This document shows, one piece after another, positions 13,058-25,539 of a stretch of DNA of 64,000 nucleotides. The first letter of the stretch is position 1. Each line of letters begins with the position of its first letter. The stretch is from the NCBI GenBank assembly GCA_037903475.1, contig JBAJFG010000074.1:744001-808000 (forward strand), given 5' to 3'. Both the position numbers and the translations under genes were made by a program. The notes under the pieces were generated by a model that was not told the DNA's origin, did not search any database, and saw only the letters and a list, made by a program, of their open reading frames with translations. Source of the stretch: Ancylostoma caninum (taxonomy: Eukaryota > Nematoda > Chromadorea > Rhabditida > Ancylostomatidae).

Positions 13058-14985
13058 ATATGTTGGAAGCCTATACGGATTGAAGTTAAGCATAAAGGAA
13101 CTGCATGGTATGGACTGTGATACAGCCAGCCCATGACAGAACCACTATTTATCGGATGATAAATCGTTTGGAAAATCAGGATATAATCAGGGAGGGACGA
13201 CATGATGGGTATCTTCGAATTTCGACATTACATTTTGAATATGTCGAAAATTCGAATGTCTCAACAAGGGATAGACCAATACAGACGTCTATAAAAGAGA
13301 ATGATTGCCGTATTGTTCTCCCTTCCGTTAATAATCCGTGTTCAAGCAGGACCCTAAATTATCCATTGAATTAAATGAATAGTTCCTTTTTTTAAAATCC
13401 CAAGCATGCTGGGAACCTCGTGAAAAGGTCGTTAATGAGTTGACCTGTTGTTTGCAGAGACGTATACAGTTTCATTTGTATCAGTTGTCCAGCATTTTTC
13501 CAAATGCTTTGACTACATCCTTCACCATCACCTTTTGCAGAAAAAAGTTTCTCCACTGACCTATAGGAGTGGGCGGGGCAAGCGCCGGCCGTTGCGCGCG
13601 TCACCGCTGCCATTTGCCACGACTCCGCCCACTTTTCAGATGACACGCTACGACTCATCCTTTTCCACTTATTTTGTATGTTTTGATAGATTCTGATATT
13701 TAAGTTCCTAATATGAAAAATTCAAGAAAAACAAATAGTGAAAAACGAAAACCTTTCTAGCCTGAGTCCCTGGCAGGCTGGTACCGATAGGAAAGATGCT
13801 TCTAGTTTTGAGCATTGCTCCCTAATAAAGTGTATTTTCGAGCGGAAGATTGCAAATTCCTGTTCCTGAGCTATGCAGCACCAATTGCCCTGGATCCTGA
13901 TAAAAACTCCTATTTACACCAGTAATTATTTCAGCTTTGATGTCTTCAGAAATATAGCGCACAGGCCATTCCATCCTAACCCAAACTCTCCATCCCTGAT
14001 GAGACTCATTCCTTCGTAGCGTTCGCTCTCTCATCATTACAAAACAGGCCACACAATCTTTCATCCAACCCCATCATCCCGAACGGAATCACCTCAAAAA
14101 ACAGAAATCTTCACAAAAAAGGGCGTATCTCTCGATTCTGGCCAGGATTCCTCTAAAAAATTCACAGTTTTTCTGGCGCTCGACGACGCCCCCGTAAAAA
14201 GCGACCTTTGTTGTCATGCAAATTTCAACAGGACAAGCACACAGATCCTCGAGTGAAAGTTGCCTCGACACATCTCTCGTGTACTTAAGAGTGATCGACG
14301 CCGTCGCTGTCGCTGCGCCGGCGAGAGAGGGAGGCCGTTGAGAGTCGCGATGGGCGAGAATCAGGTCACGAACGTGGAATGTTGCATTATGAAGACAATG
14401 CTATATATACCATTGGTGATTTGGTGGTTCAAGAGGGATTTCACTTTACTTCCGGGGTAAATTTTTACTCTAGGAAAAGGGCAGCTGTTAGAGTAGAGGG
14501 AAACCACATTAAGAACAAGATTGCATTTATGGGTCTCATTTTAAATGCACAGTTAAAAAAAGCAACTCAAAAGTAAAAAAATCCACACGAATTATGAAGG
14601 CTCCCTGAAGATTCCCTTTTTCAGTTTATCCAGAGGTAAATATTGCTAAGATTCGTGCAACTATTAGATGCTTGCAAGCGCATGCTCCACGATTCATTCA
14701 TGTGAGAATGGTTCTCTTCCATATGCAGTGCTTTTTCAGTAGTGGAATTTCGGACATATTGTTCGGAGAAATTCTCGGATGAAGAAAAACTCTAGGTTTC
14801 TTTTATGGAGTAAACCATGTAAGACTAAGGCTGCTGGTCTTCTCACACAGTAGGAGTCCCAAGACCGATTTTGAGAATGTTAAAGAGTTTCTGATTTTTG
14901 CTTAGTGCTTGAAAAAATGGCTGTACAACTTTTATAAACTAGAAAAAAATTATCTTGCCCTCTCGCTAAACTTCCAGATTTTTAT
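13058..14985. other. Gene-poor stretch
   Basis: No supported gene. A near-palindrome lies at about 13216-13257 (CGAATTTCGACAT mirrored by ATGTCGAAAATTCG). A frame at 13105-13374 includes RTTIYRMINRLENQDIIREG, vaguely like a transposase helix-turn-helix, but no terminal repeats flank it. A short CpG cluster occurs at 13560-13630. Confidence 0.35.
14230..14365. promoter_or_regulatory. CpG-rich island
   Basis: GACGCCGTCGCTGTCGCTGC and GCCGGCGAGAGAGGGAGG occur just before an ATG at 14350 in the context GCGATGGGCGAG. The frame that follows has no recognisable domain. It is possibly a start-site region on the plus strand. Confidence 0.22.
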
Positions 14986-14987
14986 GT

Positions 14988-15180
14988 GGGTAAAATGGAG
15001 TTGCGGGAGGGGGGGGGGGGGACTTGGTATTGGTCAATAACATGACCTGTCCTACACGCTGCGACTTGTTTGCATTCTAGGTAACAACTGTACGTTAGGA
15101 GGGCTAACAAGTCAGAACGTGTAGGACAGGTCAGGTTACCGATTTTTGATGGGTGGCTCCCCCCAGCTCCATTTTACCTT
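14988..15180. mobile_element. Fold-back MITE with poly-G arm
   Basis: Left arm GGTAAAATGGAGTTGCGGG plus a G14 run; right arm, reverse-complemented, GGTAAAATGGAGCTGGGGGG. An inner pair TGACCTGTCCTACACG / CGTGTAGGACAGGTCA makes the element almost fully self-complementary. It is 193 bp and non-coding. Transcription across it would give a long hairpin. Confidence 0.75.
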
Positions 15181-15184
15181 TTTT

Positions 15185-17691
15185 TATGTTCATCTTGCGC
15201 ACCTAGAGAGACTCAATTGGTTGTACCGCAGCATGCGTTACACGACTTGCAGCGTGGCACTCTGATTGTCTGCGCATACTCACATTTCATTGATACTTTG
15301 TCGGAATCTCCCGCTTCCTGTCCCAACCTTTCTGAACAGATGATGAGGTGTGTCTGCATGGACCTTGATCACAAGAGGAATCTATGATAATTTTTGGCTT
15401 AGCATTGAAATTCTTCCGCATCTTGCGCTTTCGCTTTCCGCGCAATAAAACGGATCGCTCGTAAACACAGACACTACCAGCTTGCGAAGTTTCACCTTTC
15501 GTTTGTGTGCACACTTCAACAAGTGAACATCCCATTTGATGTTTCCCATCAAATTTCAAGAGGTTTTTCCATCATTTTCCAATTTTCTCCCGGCCACCCG
15601 TTGATGGCGCCCGACGGTCTGGCCCACTTGCTGCCTATCTCGTCCTTTGGCGTGTAGTTCGCATTTGCTCTACGCCTGTATGACTGTATTTTCCTGGATC
15701 GGAGCACTATTTGAGCCAGTAGGTGCACAGCAGCAGTACAAATAAGCATGGTGCCAATAGCTACTAAATTCTAGATGAACCCTTATTAACAGCATTCATC
15801 TTGTGAAGACACTCTTTCAAACTAGTCCCCGAAGAGGGAACGAGGTAGAGAAAGAGAAGAATGAGAGGATGAAAGGAAACAAAGCTTCCAAAACTCCTAG
15901 CATCAACCACTCATCCGCTACAAAGTACGCTGCTCCCATCCATCCATCTCTGAACGCTCTACGACCACCTTTGCAACGTTTTGTACAAGTTTTTCCCAAC
16001 GAACAGTTTCGGTATTGTCCTGACTGTTACGAGTTTTGTGCGTGGTGATGGTGGTGGATAAATCGCGTAGCGGCCGTCGGCGGCATCCAGCCACCACAAC
16101 AGCACCATGAAACTCGAACAAATAAACTCAATCAGTCGAGATGCATGAGAATGCGGCGAAGTTACAGCCGAACGACCATCCCACCACCGACCAACTGAGC
16201 GCTGCGCCGAACAAGGAACAGCCGCCACCAGCGCTCTCGCCGTGTCCTTCTCATGCACGCGGAACTCGTCCGAATAAGGACGAGTGAAACCGCAGGCGTA
16301 CTGTTGCGCGAAAAACGTGTGCAGCAATCCTATCGAGAGCGCTGATCGGCTAATGGAAATCGGCTGCGGATAAACAGTTATCTGGTAACCCACATAACAG
16401 TTTGCAGCTTTGTTTGCGTGGAATAGAGGTGCCCTTACGAATACCTGGGCAATTCAGAGTCTAGGTGGTCAGGGAACAAGTTTCGGCAAAATTGTCAACA
16501 AACGCTTTTAGAAGTAAGAGTCCGAAACGGAGTCGACCTCATCCGTATATTTTATCATTATACATACAGAACCTGTTCATCTTGTTATGAAATTAAAATT
16601 TCAAAAATTGGATTACTGATAAACATAGAAATTCATAAATAGTGGAAACAAATAACAAAAAGGAATAGCAAAAACACGAAGGTTAGCTGAAAGTTGGCAG
16701 TTAATGTTGGCTATCAACCATGTGTGAGAATGAGTTCTAATAAAATGACGTTAATTAATTTTTTCTCGAGGTACTGGTCACGTTTTCCAGCTTTTTTAAA
16801 CCAATTGATTACTAATATATGTATGCACTAGATGGAGCGCACTGTGACGCTTTTAATTTTGGAACATCACTGAATTTAAAACTGATAAATTCTACATTGA
16901 TAAAATCGATAAAATCGAACAGAAATCGAAAGAGGATTGAGCCTGGTCAAAACAATCATTCAGTCCATGCAGGAATGCCCTGAAAAAAAAATTATTTACA
17001 AGAAGCTCAGTAAGCTCAGTGCCCGATACCCGCAGAGCGCGCTACAACAGTTGCAACGTGACACTCTGATTGTCTGCGTATCCGCACATTTCACTGACGA
17101 CACCGTGTTCATTCTCTTCAGGTCATCGTACTACCTGTTCCAACTTGTCGAAACAGGCTGTGAGGCGCATGCGAGAAGGTCTCGACTAGAGCTTTCTGAA
17201 TTTATTTGGCACCAAAGGTAAGCAACCGTAAAATACAATAGTGTAGGATTGAAGAGAATGGTAATTATTCAGGACCTTCCAATAACAGGTTTTGGTCAGT
17301 AAGTCTGATTTGTAAATCACACCTCATGTCTCAGAAAGAAAAGTAACTTCATAGAAACAAAAGAGCAACAGCTACAGTAGTTTTTCATGCGTTACGAAAC
17401 TAGATATTCAGTTCGGACGGGAACAAATCGAGTCAAATTTCGTAAAGAAAAACTGTACGAAACACCTACTGTTCGGAATTGTAAAGACACCTGAGCTACT
17501 CAAATTATCGGCCATTCAAAAAAAAAACTACTGATTCGATCAAATCTATAAAGTACATAAAGCAAGCATTGTTTTATCGCCAAAGACAAAATGCATGAAA
17601 TAACAACAATGAAGTCTTTGGCCAGTGTACCTAATAAGACACAAAAATAACTGTTAGTGAGGTAAGGAGAAAACTCCAAGAATCTACTCAG
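15185..17691. other. Gene-poor stretch with two copies of a dispersed motif
   Basis: No confident gene. The minus strand at 15749-15549 reads MLICTAAVHLLAQIVLRSRK and then a hydrophilic tail (66 codons), resembling a signal-anchor exon, but no clean donor or partner exon is found. Copies a (15236-15298) and b (17040-17150) of the dispersed motif described separately lie here. On the plus strand 17122-17217 is a 96-nt open segment bounded by TTCAG and GTAAGC. Confidence 0.35.
16040..16400. promoter_or_regulatory. GC-rich island
   Basis: CGTAGCGGCCGTCGGCGGC and repeated CACC/GCC runs. A 144-codon minus-strand frame spans it (16393-15959) with no recognisable domain. I favour regulatory or compositional DNA over coding. 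Confidence 0.22.
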
Positions 17692-18105
17692 AGGCAGTGT
17701 GTCACCTCGTTTTCGTGTCTGAGCTTTCACCGGATTCTGAATCTCCTCGACACGCTGAAGCCAACGGTATACCTAAAATATTACAAAAAGGTCTTGAAAC
17801 CCTATTTTTAAACGTTTTCTGGAAGGGATTTGTAAGTTTGTCGAGCCGAGCGGACGCGTGAAGCTGTTGATCTCATCGATCGGACACGTCTAGACGCATT
17901 GGCCAACACCCAGACGTGGCCGGCAGCCAGCACATTCACGGACCGCTCCGCCCAGGTGGTCCGTGAACTGCACTTTCGGACCCTCCGAAAACGGGGTTTT
18001 CGTCATTTTTATGAGCTTTGACGTACATCTTTGGAATTAACGTGACGAGGAGGTCTAGAGTCTACTGGTATTTTCAGCTAACAAAACAAGGTGATTTCAC
18101 TACCT
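17692..18105 (+). mobile_element. TTAA-type MITE, copy 1
   Basis: Begins AGGCAGTGTGTCACCTCG and ends AAAACAAGGTGATTTCACT, with ACCT then TTTAA; TTAA lies at 18106-18109. It is alignable over its full ~410 bp with the copy at 53687-54103, which is in the opposite orientation. The left flank here has lost TTAA (it reads CTCAG). No coding capacity. TTAA target sites are typical of piggyBac-type transposition, so this is probably a non-autonomous relative. Confidence 0.8.
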
Positions 18106-18109
18106 TTAA

Positions 18110-21060
18110 TATGACAAAAATTAATTTTTCTGTTTCGTTTCAAAATTCAGTCTGCAGTAAATAATAACATGGACTAGTAAGTAGTAAATCTGAGCATCTA
18201 AGATTTGCGAAATTTCACTGGAACAGAAAGCAATAGTGAAAATATGTAGTCACGAATAGACATGGCGTGTGAAGGCATCTGCGTGTAATCCAAACGAGAA
18301 AAACGTCAATTTCCCAAAGTTTGCGTCTTTCGCCTCTCTCACCTTACCACGAAATCCTGCATCTGTCCAACAACTCCAAATTGAAAAGTGGTCCAGTTTC
18401 GCGCTGCGTCACGCAAAGCTGGTTACAAGTTTTCTTCCTAACCCCACCACCGTCACCGTCACCAGCACCGCCACCACCACCAGCACACACACACTAATTA
18501 CACCTGTTTCAATAGGTGCGCACGATGTGGGCGACAAAAACTCGCGCTGCAACGCGCTCGCGGTCCTATTCGGACGTTACTCATTCAAGATGAGCAAAAG
18601 AAGCGCAGCGCGTCAGTCACAACGTCAAGTATGACAAGCTGGATGGTCAGTGCGCAGGTAAAATAGCTGTCCGGGACCGGATACTCTAGTAGATTAAAAA
18701 AAATGCTGCATGGCATGAACAACTTGTTGTCCTTGGATTTTTGTGCAAAAAAATCGCTACACATATGGGGTTTTCTACGGAGGTGTCTGTTCCACAAACG
18801 GTAAAGCATGCATATTCAAACCCACATTTTTTCAGTTGAGGAGAAAGCTGTGAGCAAATTTTGCCCGTAATAAACAAGCATGCGAATTGACCGATATCAG
18901 GAGGACCAGAAAAAGGCGTCCAGTACCCGTGTAAGAGCAGTAATACAATTTTGCAGTAACAAGCCCTTGACCCCAACCCCAGAAATAGGAAAAATCAGGA
19001 AGCAACAACAAAAACAAACACGGTGCCATAATCGTATGGAACAGGCATAAAGATGAGTGAGGTGTCAAAAATTCAAGGAAGAAGGCACCAAGGATAGCAA
19101 AGTTCTTTCAAAGATGAGCAAAATAATATCAAATACTTATTCTTTGAACACTATTTCTTTAGAAAAGATAAGATATTTCCAGTCATCCCGTCATGTAGCT
19201 AACAAAAAGTGGAAGACCGCAGATGTAGAAAAAAATCTGATAGTGTTTCGTACATATTCATTCAAAGGCAAGAAGGCAACTTCCATGATATAAAAATTAA
19301 AATATTTCTACTTTCAAGTAAGGCAGCAGAGACTGGAGTCTTTAATTCAGAGCATAACTAGAAGTAAATGACGATTACGAATAAATTTTGAAAACTCGAA
19401 CAACCCTCGAGAATTCGAATATTCAAAAGAAAGAATCTTACAGTGTTTTCTTGCCTTCTCCTTTCCCCACAAGGCTTTTTCTTTTCCGTATATTCGCATT
19501 TTCAACCTATTTAAATTCGAAAATTTATTCAAAGTTATATATTAATATTTATCTGGACCCAGACAATATTTCTGACGTGAGATTTGTTACTGGTATACAA
19601 AAATTACAAAATTCACTGCTGAAAATGAATACTGCTCCAAGAGATCAGAACCACACCAACCGCGGACAACCATCAAGTTACTGTACAGTACAGTATAGCC
19701 GCGCCGATACGCCCACAAACAAGTAAGCACGCAACAAGGAAGCGGAGATCGCGGCTGCAAAACGACGACCTCAAGCTGATGAGCGCTGCATGCAGACGCG
19801 ACAAATTAGCATAACTCGTTATTCTATATCAGATAGCCTATACTTTTTCTGACAAACTCAATTCCAACACATAGCGCGTCTTGCCGGGTGAACAGGTTAG
19901 GCGAAGACTCCCTGTACACCTGCTACGCGTGAAATTCGAGTTGTCATGATGCAATCGAACGATTAATATTCAGTTTCAACGACAAACAAAACAGAAATCA
20001 TTGGCTTAGAGAGAGCGGAAAGGGAAGTAGATAGGGAAAAATGATAGACAAGTGGGATTTCACATAAGAAAAGACTGAAAGACAAAAAAGACACAAGAAA
20101 AGAAGATGAGATTAGAAAAGAAGATGTTTATGTCCGCGCCTGTAGCGGAAAACTTCAACAGGAGAAACAAAATTGATTCCGATAGTATCGATAACCTATA
20201 GATGTCCAATTTCTAGAGAAATAACTATCCTGGATGAAAGTGCAGGTGGTGGAGCCTCTACCATCATACGTAGATGGAGAGAAAAGGTGAACAGTGATGA
20301 TAAAGAAATAGAAAACCAAGAGAGGAAAAACTGAATGCAAACTTGTAGTAGAGAATCCTGAGTTCATTCTGGTACTGAATTCAGAGTTTAAGAGCTTCAA
20401 GTACTGCACTTCAGAAATCTTTCGAATTGCTTTGATACCATACGAGAACTGGCCAAATGTATGAATAAATAGATAGTATACGAGTAAAGAAACAAACGAA
20501 AATGCATGTAAGGAACGGAATATGTATCTATGAGAATAGTATAACTAGGCAGAAAATTTGTGAAAACATTTTAATATTCGGGATATTCGACTGGAGAAGA
20601 CATCTACGCTGCTGTGGCAGAGTAGGCGGAAGAGGAGGGGGAGGGGAGAGAATGGGGGAAGAAAAAAATACAAATTGAAAAAAAAAGAAAATGTAGAGGA
20701 AAAGAGGAGTGGAAGAGAAAAGTGGGGATACCACCAAAAAAGAAACTCGGATGACAGGAATCTAGAGGCGGAGTTTAAAAATTACTTTTAGACCCTGATT
20801 TAAAAAAATACTAATAGAAACTTCTAAAGAACTACCAAGAAGAATTGCAACAAACTAGTACAGAGCTTTTACCAATATGTAATGTAAGGAAATTCTAAAA
20901 AATTCGCCGACCCATTTTTGGAGGGGAAAGGAGATGTGCCACTGCTGCACTGTGAACACTGATTACATAGTAACAATAAGTCTGAGATAAAAAGGGAAGA
21001 ATAAACTCGCTAACAAGTTAGACAAGTTGTTAACGAGTCTACAAACTTACTTTACATGTT
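18110..21060. other. Gene-poor stretch
   Basis: The AT-rich background contains a GC-rich/CAC-rich island at 18380-18610, which ends in a short frame MSKRSAARQSQRQ before a GTATGA donor-like site (ATG at 18590). It could be a first coding exon, but no partner exon is visible. A second CpG cluster with TACTGTACAGTACAGTA lies at about 19675-19800. Purine-rich, low-complexity DNA fills 19980-20760. Confidence 0.35.
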
Positions 21061-21062
21061 CA

Positions 21063-21331
21063 CAAGTGGCGGATGCAGAAAGTGGGCGGGGGGGGGCGTG
21101 GGAAAAAAGTGGGGTCTTCGCCGCTTTGGGGGCCCAGATGAAAAATAAAATCAATGAAAATATTAATTATAATAACAAATAATAAATAAAAAATATATTA
21201 AAAATAACATTAAAGACAAAAAAATAAATTAATGAAAGAATTTCTATTTGCATGTATATGTATTTTATTTCTATTTTTATTTGTATTTTGTGAAGTAATT
21301 TAGAAAAGCCCCCCCTTCGTCCACTGCTGAT
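21063..21331. mobile_element. hAT-like MITE, copy 1
   Basis: The left end AAGTGGCGGATGCAGAAAGT plus a G-run and the right end CCCCCCTTCGTCCACTGCTG are inverted relatives. The GTGGCGGA terminus is typical of hAT elements. The interior is very AT-rich. A relative lies at 58495-58755. A clear 8-bp duplication was not identified. Confidence 0.55.
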
Positions 21332-21334
21332 GTC

Positions 21335-22825
21335 CACTCTGATTTTGTAACGAAGTACAAAAGTAAATGAGTAAATCTGCCGAATACGTACTACATAATT
21401 TGGCCAAACTCGCAAACGCCAAGTCGAGTAACCCTCTTCAAAATTAAATCCTTCGTTTCCCAAAGCCCTTTCGTGTTTCAATCCCCTCCAAGGATAGAAA
21501 CAAAAAGCAAGCTTAGCTCAACCCTTAAATAGGAATCAGGTTCTTAGATATAAAGGGTGAAGGAGAAAAAAAACGACGTGTTGCTGGAATCGCTGTGAGA
21601 TGTGTCTGGTCTCATTCACCCACAAGCATTTGCTTGAAAATGCATAGTGCGCTAGCACGCAATACTCGACATGATAAAACTGAGCGAAGATGCTCTCACC
21701 AGTGGGGAGAATTCGAGCAGAGATCAACGGGAAGGGGGTCATTTATAGTTCATTTCAGGAGACATGAACTTTTGCATAACCTATTTAGGATTAAAGTGTA
21801 TGTCAAGGCGAGGTAGACGAAAGACCCTGCAATCAGTAGGTTGTGGAAAACCACTGTTGAAAGGGAAAGGTAAGGGGGGGAGAAACTCACCAAATTAAAT
21901 TCAAAAAAATTTGAAAAGGGAACATCTTACGGCAGACAGCAGAAAGGAGAGAACTGCTTTTGCTTTGAAGTTTAAGATCTTTGAAATCCGTGAAAAAATA
22001 GGAGTTAATTTTCAACAGCTGCTACCTTGAATTTCTGGCAAACAAAAAACATTTTCGCACTCATCCACTAGGTAAACACTTTATTTACTGCTTTGATCAA
22101 CTCCAACAATTTTAAATTTTACATATATGTCTCCTTCTTAGATAACTAGGGGATAAGACTCATATGGAGTATAACAAAATAAAATTTGAGGCATAGAAAG
22201 CAGGTGTAGGAAAGTGTGTGAATCTCTGCTTGGACCCACTCCAACAATTGTACACGTTCCACTGCTACGTCTCTCCTCATCCCAGATCAATATCCATGCT
22301 TTACGTTGGATTGAAAAACTACTCACAAGCCGTCTCCGTTTTTTATAGCAAGTTTATTGCGCCAACTGACGTGTGTAGAGCGTAACACGACAACAACACA
22401 GCTAAGTGCTAAGTGCATCTACGAACTACTATACAAGCTGAGTGAGAAATCGGCTGTTGGGGATATTAAGGGGGAGGGGTCATTTTCCAGCATAGCAAAT
22501 TTTTTTTTCTCGAGGAAATATGATTCATATAAGGAACATTAAAGATAATTGATAGGAACAAACACAGTCTTTACTAAAAGTAAGTTGCAAGTGCATAAAA
22601 AGCTTTCCTGCAATATTCAGGTTCCGTATAATAATGGTAAGTCCGGTACGGAATCTAAGAACGTAAATGCAGAATTGAAATTTCAGTTTCTATACACTCA
22701 TAACTCCTTAACCAATTCGATTTTTTCCCTTTTTTAACATAATTTGACCCGCATTTTTGATATGCTGCAGAAGAATCCACTATTCTAAGGAAATAAGAAA
22801 TATAGATTCCATCTATATTTAAACC
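21335..22825. other. Gene-poor stretch
   Basis: No gene supported. CTCCAACAATT is repeated at about 22100 and 22239 in similar surroundings, a minor direct repeat. The remainder is AT-rich and featureless. Confidence 0.4.
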
Positions 22826-22828
22826 TTT

Positions 22829-23565
22829 CCCTTGGAAGAGGGCGGGGAGGGGGGGGGGGCTGGCCAAGTCACGAGCGTGTTACAAATTCCTTCCCTTGTA
22901 CCTCTTCAAAAAGGTCCAAAAATGATTATGTGCGGGAAACACGTGGTCCGCCCTCCTCAAAATCGCATCCTTACAGGAGGGGGTGGCCTAGCTACAAATA
23001 TATCAAGGCATCTTGTTACTCTGAGCACATGTAAAGAATTCAATCAGTATGGAATGTGAAAAATACGGACTTCGTCTACCTCCAAATCTTGCCCCCTGAC
23101 GGAGGGCGTGGCCAGGCTGCAAATGTATTGCAATATCCTGCCTCTGTAACTCTGCAAAAACATCCAAAAGTTGCGGACCAGCTGGAAATATCGACCTCGT
23201 CTACCCACCTTCCGGCCTCATCTTCACAAGAGGAGGAGGAAGGGGGGGGGGGGGTGGCAGGGCTACAAATATGCCAAAGCATTTGGACACCTCCCCCCCA
23301 AAAGTTCAAGCAATGTGGAATATTGAAAGCATGGATTCCGCCTACCTCCAAATTTTGGATCTTAGAAGAGGGCGTGGCCACGCTACAAAACGACTACAAA
23401 ACTTCGGCAACATCTTCTTTCTGTAACTACTACATATTGGTGGCCCCGTTAGCCCCTTTTTGTGTTGTACTTAACAATTTTTAGTATTAGTGTGCAAAAT
23501 AAGTATTAGAGTATTAGAATATCCGAAAAATGTCGAAAAGTGAGCCGAAGGGTGTGGCCTGACTG
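22829..23565. repeat. Degenerate tandem array, about 120-190 bp units, six units
   Basis: A core of the form GAAGAGGGCGTGGCC-AGGCTACAAATAT recurs at about 22835, 22975, 23098, 23240, 23362 and 23545. Between cores the units share CTACCTCCAAAT and CTCTGTAACT-type segments. Some cores have expanded G-runs (G10-G13). The units are too divergent to be recent. It could be a decayed satellite. Confidence 0.65.
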
Positions 23566-23569
23566 CAAC

Positions 23570-25438
23570 TAAACGGCAAAGTTCCCTTCTTGGGACTGTC
23601 TGAACCTGTGCGCCTTCTTCAGGTGCAAAGCAGCTATCGCTAATCTCTTTGTGTTTCTTTCAGCTCATGTCTCCACATCAGCAGCAAATTCGTGGCCGTC
23701 CAGCGAAATGTCACGAATGTCATCAACTTTTTCGCGCATTGAGAAATCCACCATAGCTGATGAGGAACCGGCTCGTCACTGTAGTTATGTCATCCAGGTG
23801 CAATTCGTCGGAAAAAAGCGGCCAAAGAAGGAGCGGCCAGCCGCCGCGCCAGCATTGTGTTGTCAGCAGATGTCGTTGGCGACAAGCGCTGGCCAACTGC
23901 AGCATCGTCGCTCTAGAAGAACTTGATGTCCATTGAAGTGGTGAACAGGTTCGCTGCATTCTAACTCGAACTCGAACTATCGCCGCCACTGCTGCACTCC
24001 GTAAATACAGTTCCCATGTGTGTGAGTGTGTGTGTGCGTCCTTACGGGGATGATGGTGAGGAACTTGTTCCGAGAGACGATCGGAATCTCTACTGCAGCG
24101 ACGACTGCCGGCGACGGCAAAAAATCGCCACATGACCTGACCAAAGCAGCACTTCGAGATGGAATTTCCACTGAAGAACCGGTCAGTTAAAGCCTCAACG
24201 ACCACAATCCGCTTAGGGACCGGGCACGATAGTTGTGGTTTCTTGAGTATGAATCGAATCGAGATGACTGATAACTCCGAGGACGGGGTAGGGATTCTCC
24301 ATTGATAGTGTAGGGATCACAAAACGCCCTAGTTTTGCTGAAACACCGGGAAAACCCAATGAAAAAGCAATTTTTAGTAGAAGTTTGATGCACTCCAGGT
24401 CCGGATACCCAGATCCAACCTCTCCTCCACAAAAGTTAGCGACCAGTTCGCTAATAAAAACAAGCACACTCGATCCAAAGCAGTTTGGTTTACGCAGCTG
24501 GTAAATCCTATCAAGGTGGTGGAAAAATTAATCGAATAAAAGTTCCCAAAGGATGAGCTACGAAGATGGACAACTGTCACAACGTCATCGCGATCGCATC
24601 TACCTGACCGAAAGTTATAGTTAAAGCATGCACGTGAAAAGCGAAGGATAACCCGGTATGCATAACCATAGTGAGCCTGGGGCTGAGTTATTTAACGCAA
24701 ATATCGCGGAAATATTAGCCTCTACCATTTTGATTAATCTCTATGGATTTGTTTTAATCCTAGGTTTCCAATCATCATATATTGATCCGCTTTTTCATAA
24801 AGGACGCATTTTGTTACCTTGAGAAATTTTTCACTTCATTTATTGCGCTCTGAAAAACAAAACGTGACTGAAAGGCCAAAGTTGGTGAGTTTGAGAGGTA
24901 AGAAAAAATATGAAAAGAATGATAGAGAAAAATGACCAAGCATCTCCAAAACGAGAACAATCGAAGTGGATGAGGAAGAAAAATCATTTTATCCTCTCTG
25001 TATTTGAAACATAAAAAAAAGAAAAAGAGTTAAAAAACAGAGAATAAACTCAAGTAATATATGAAGAGATAGAAAGTATGTAAATATCGGCTGACGACGA
25101 ACAGAGAGGAAAACAGAGAGTATGAAAAGGAGAACAATCAAGCTAGCGAATAAACAATGTCATGGAAAATATGTAGAAGAGAACTCACAAAAAAAAACAT
25201 ACAAACTACAGGATGAAGAAAAAAGAGAGAAGAGAGGAGTTGGGAATTTAGATTTAAATTTAGAAACCCATGGAAATGACGCGAATGGTAGGAAAAGGAA
25301 GAACAGGAAAGATGAGGTCATAGCAGCTCAGGAAGATAGAGTAGATGGGAAAAAGAAAACGAAAAAGCATTCTGAAAAAGATAATAATAAAGTATTAGAG
25401 CTAAACTGCGCAAATGATTTCATAGTTGCTTGAAAAAA
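23570..25438. other. GC-rich island then purine-rich DNA
   Basis: The island at about 23640-24180 has a good acceptor (TTTCTTTCAG at 23662) followed by an open frame ending at a CAG|GTGCAA site, reading through SANSWPSSEMSRMSS. The minus strand is also open for 160 codons. Neither matches a known family, and the two strands cannot both code. A GTGTGAGTGTGTGTGT tract lies near 24020. From 24880 to 25430 the DNA is A/G-rich with a Lys-rich chance frame. Confidence 0.3.
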
Positions 25439-25535
25439 AATGAATGAATGAATGAATGAATGAATGAATGAATGAATGAATGAATGAATGAATGAATGAA
25501 TGAATGAATGAATGAATGAATGAATGAATGAATGA
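25439..25535. repeat. (TGAA)n microsatellite, about 24 copies
   Basis: Uninterrupted tetranucleotide repeat, at the end of a purine-rich tract. It is likely to be length-polymorphic. Confidence 0.97.
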
Positions 25536-25539
25536 GCCG

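Noticed and set aside
13105..13374. 89-codon frame with RTTIYRMINRLENQDIIREG, helix-turn-helix-like
   Set aside because: No terminal inverted repeats, no catalytic motifs, and an adjacent near-palindrome explains part of the sequence.
15959..16393. 144-codon minus-strand frame
   Set aside because: GC-rich island effect; several overlapping frames are open and none has splice or domain support.
23723..24205. 160-codon minus-strand frame
   Set aside because: Lies in a GC-rich island with His/Thr runs from a GT microsatellite. No family, and the opposite strand is also open.
25122..25433. Lys/Glu-rich 103-codon frame before the (TGAA)n tract
   Set aside because: Purine-rich low-complexity DNA gives such frames automatically.
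25439..25535. Regular repeat considered as a CRISPR-like array
   Set aside because: Pure tetranucleotide repeat without spacers; the window is eukaryotic.
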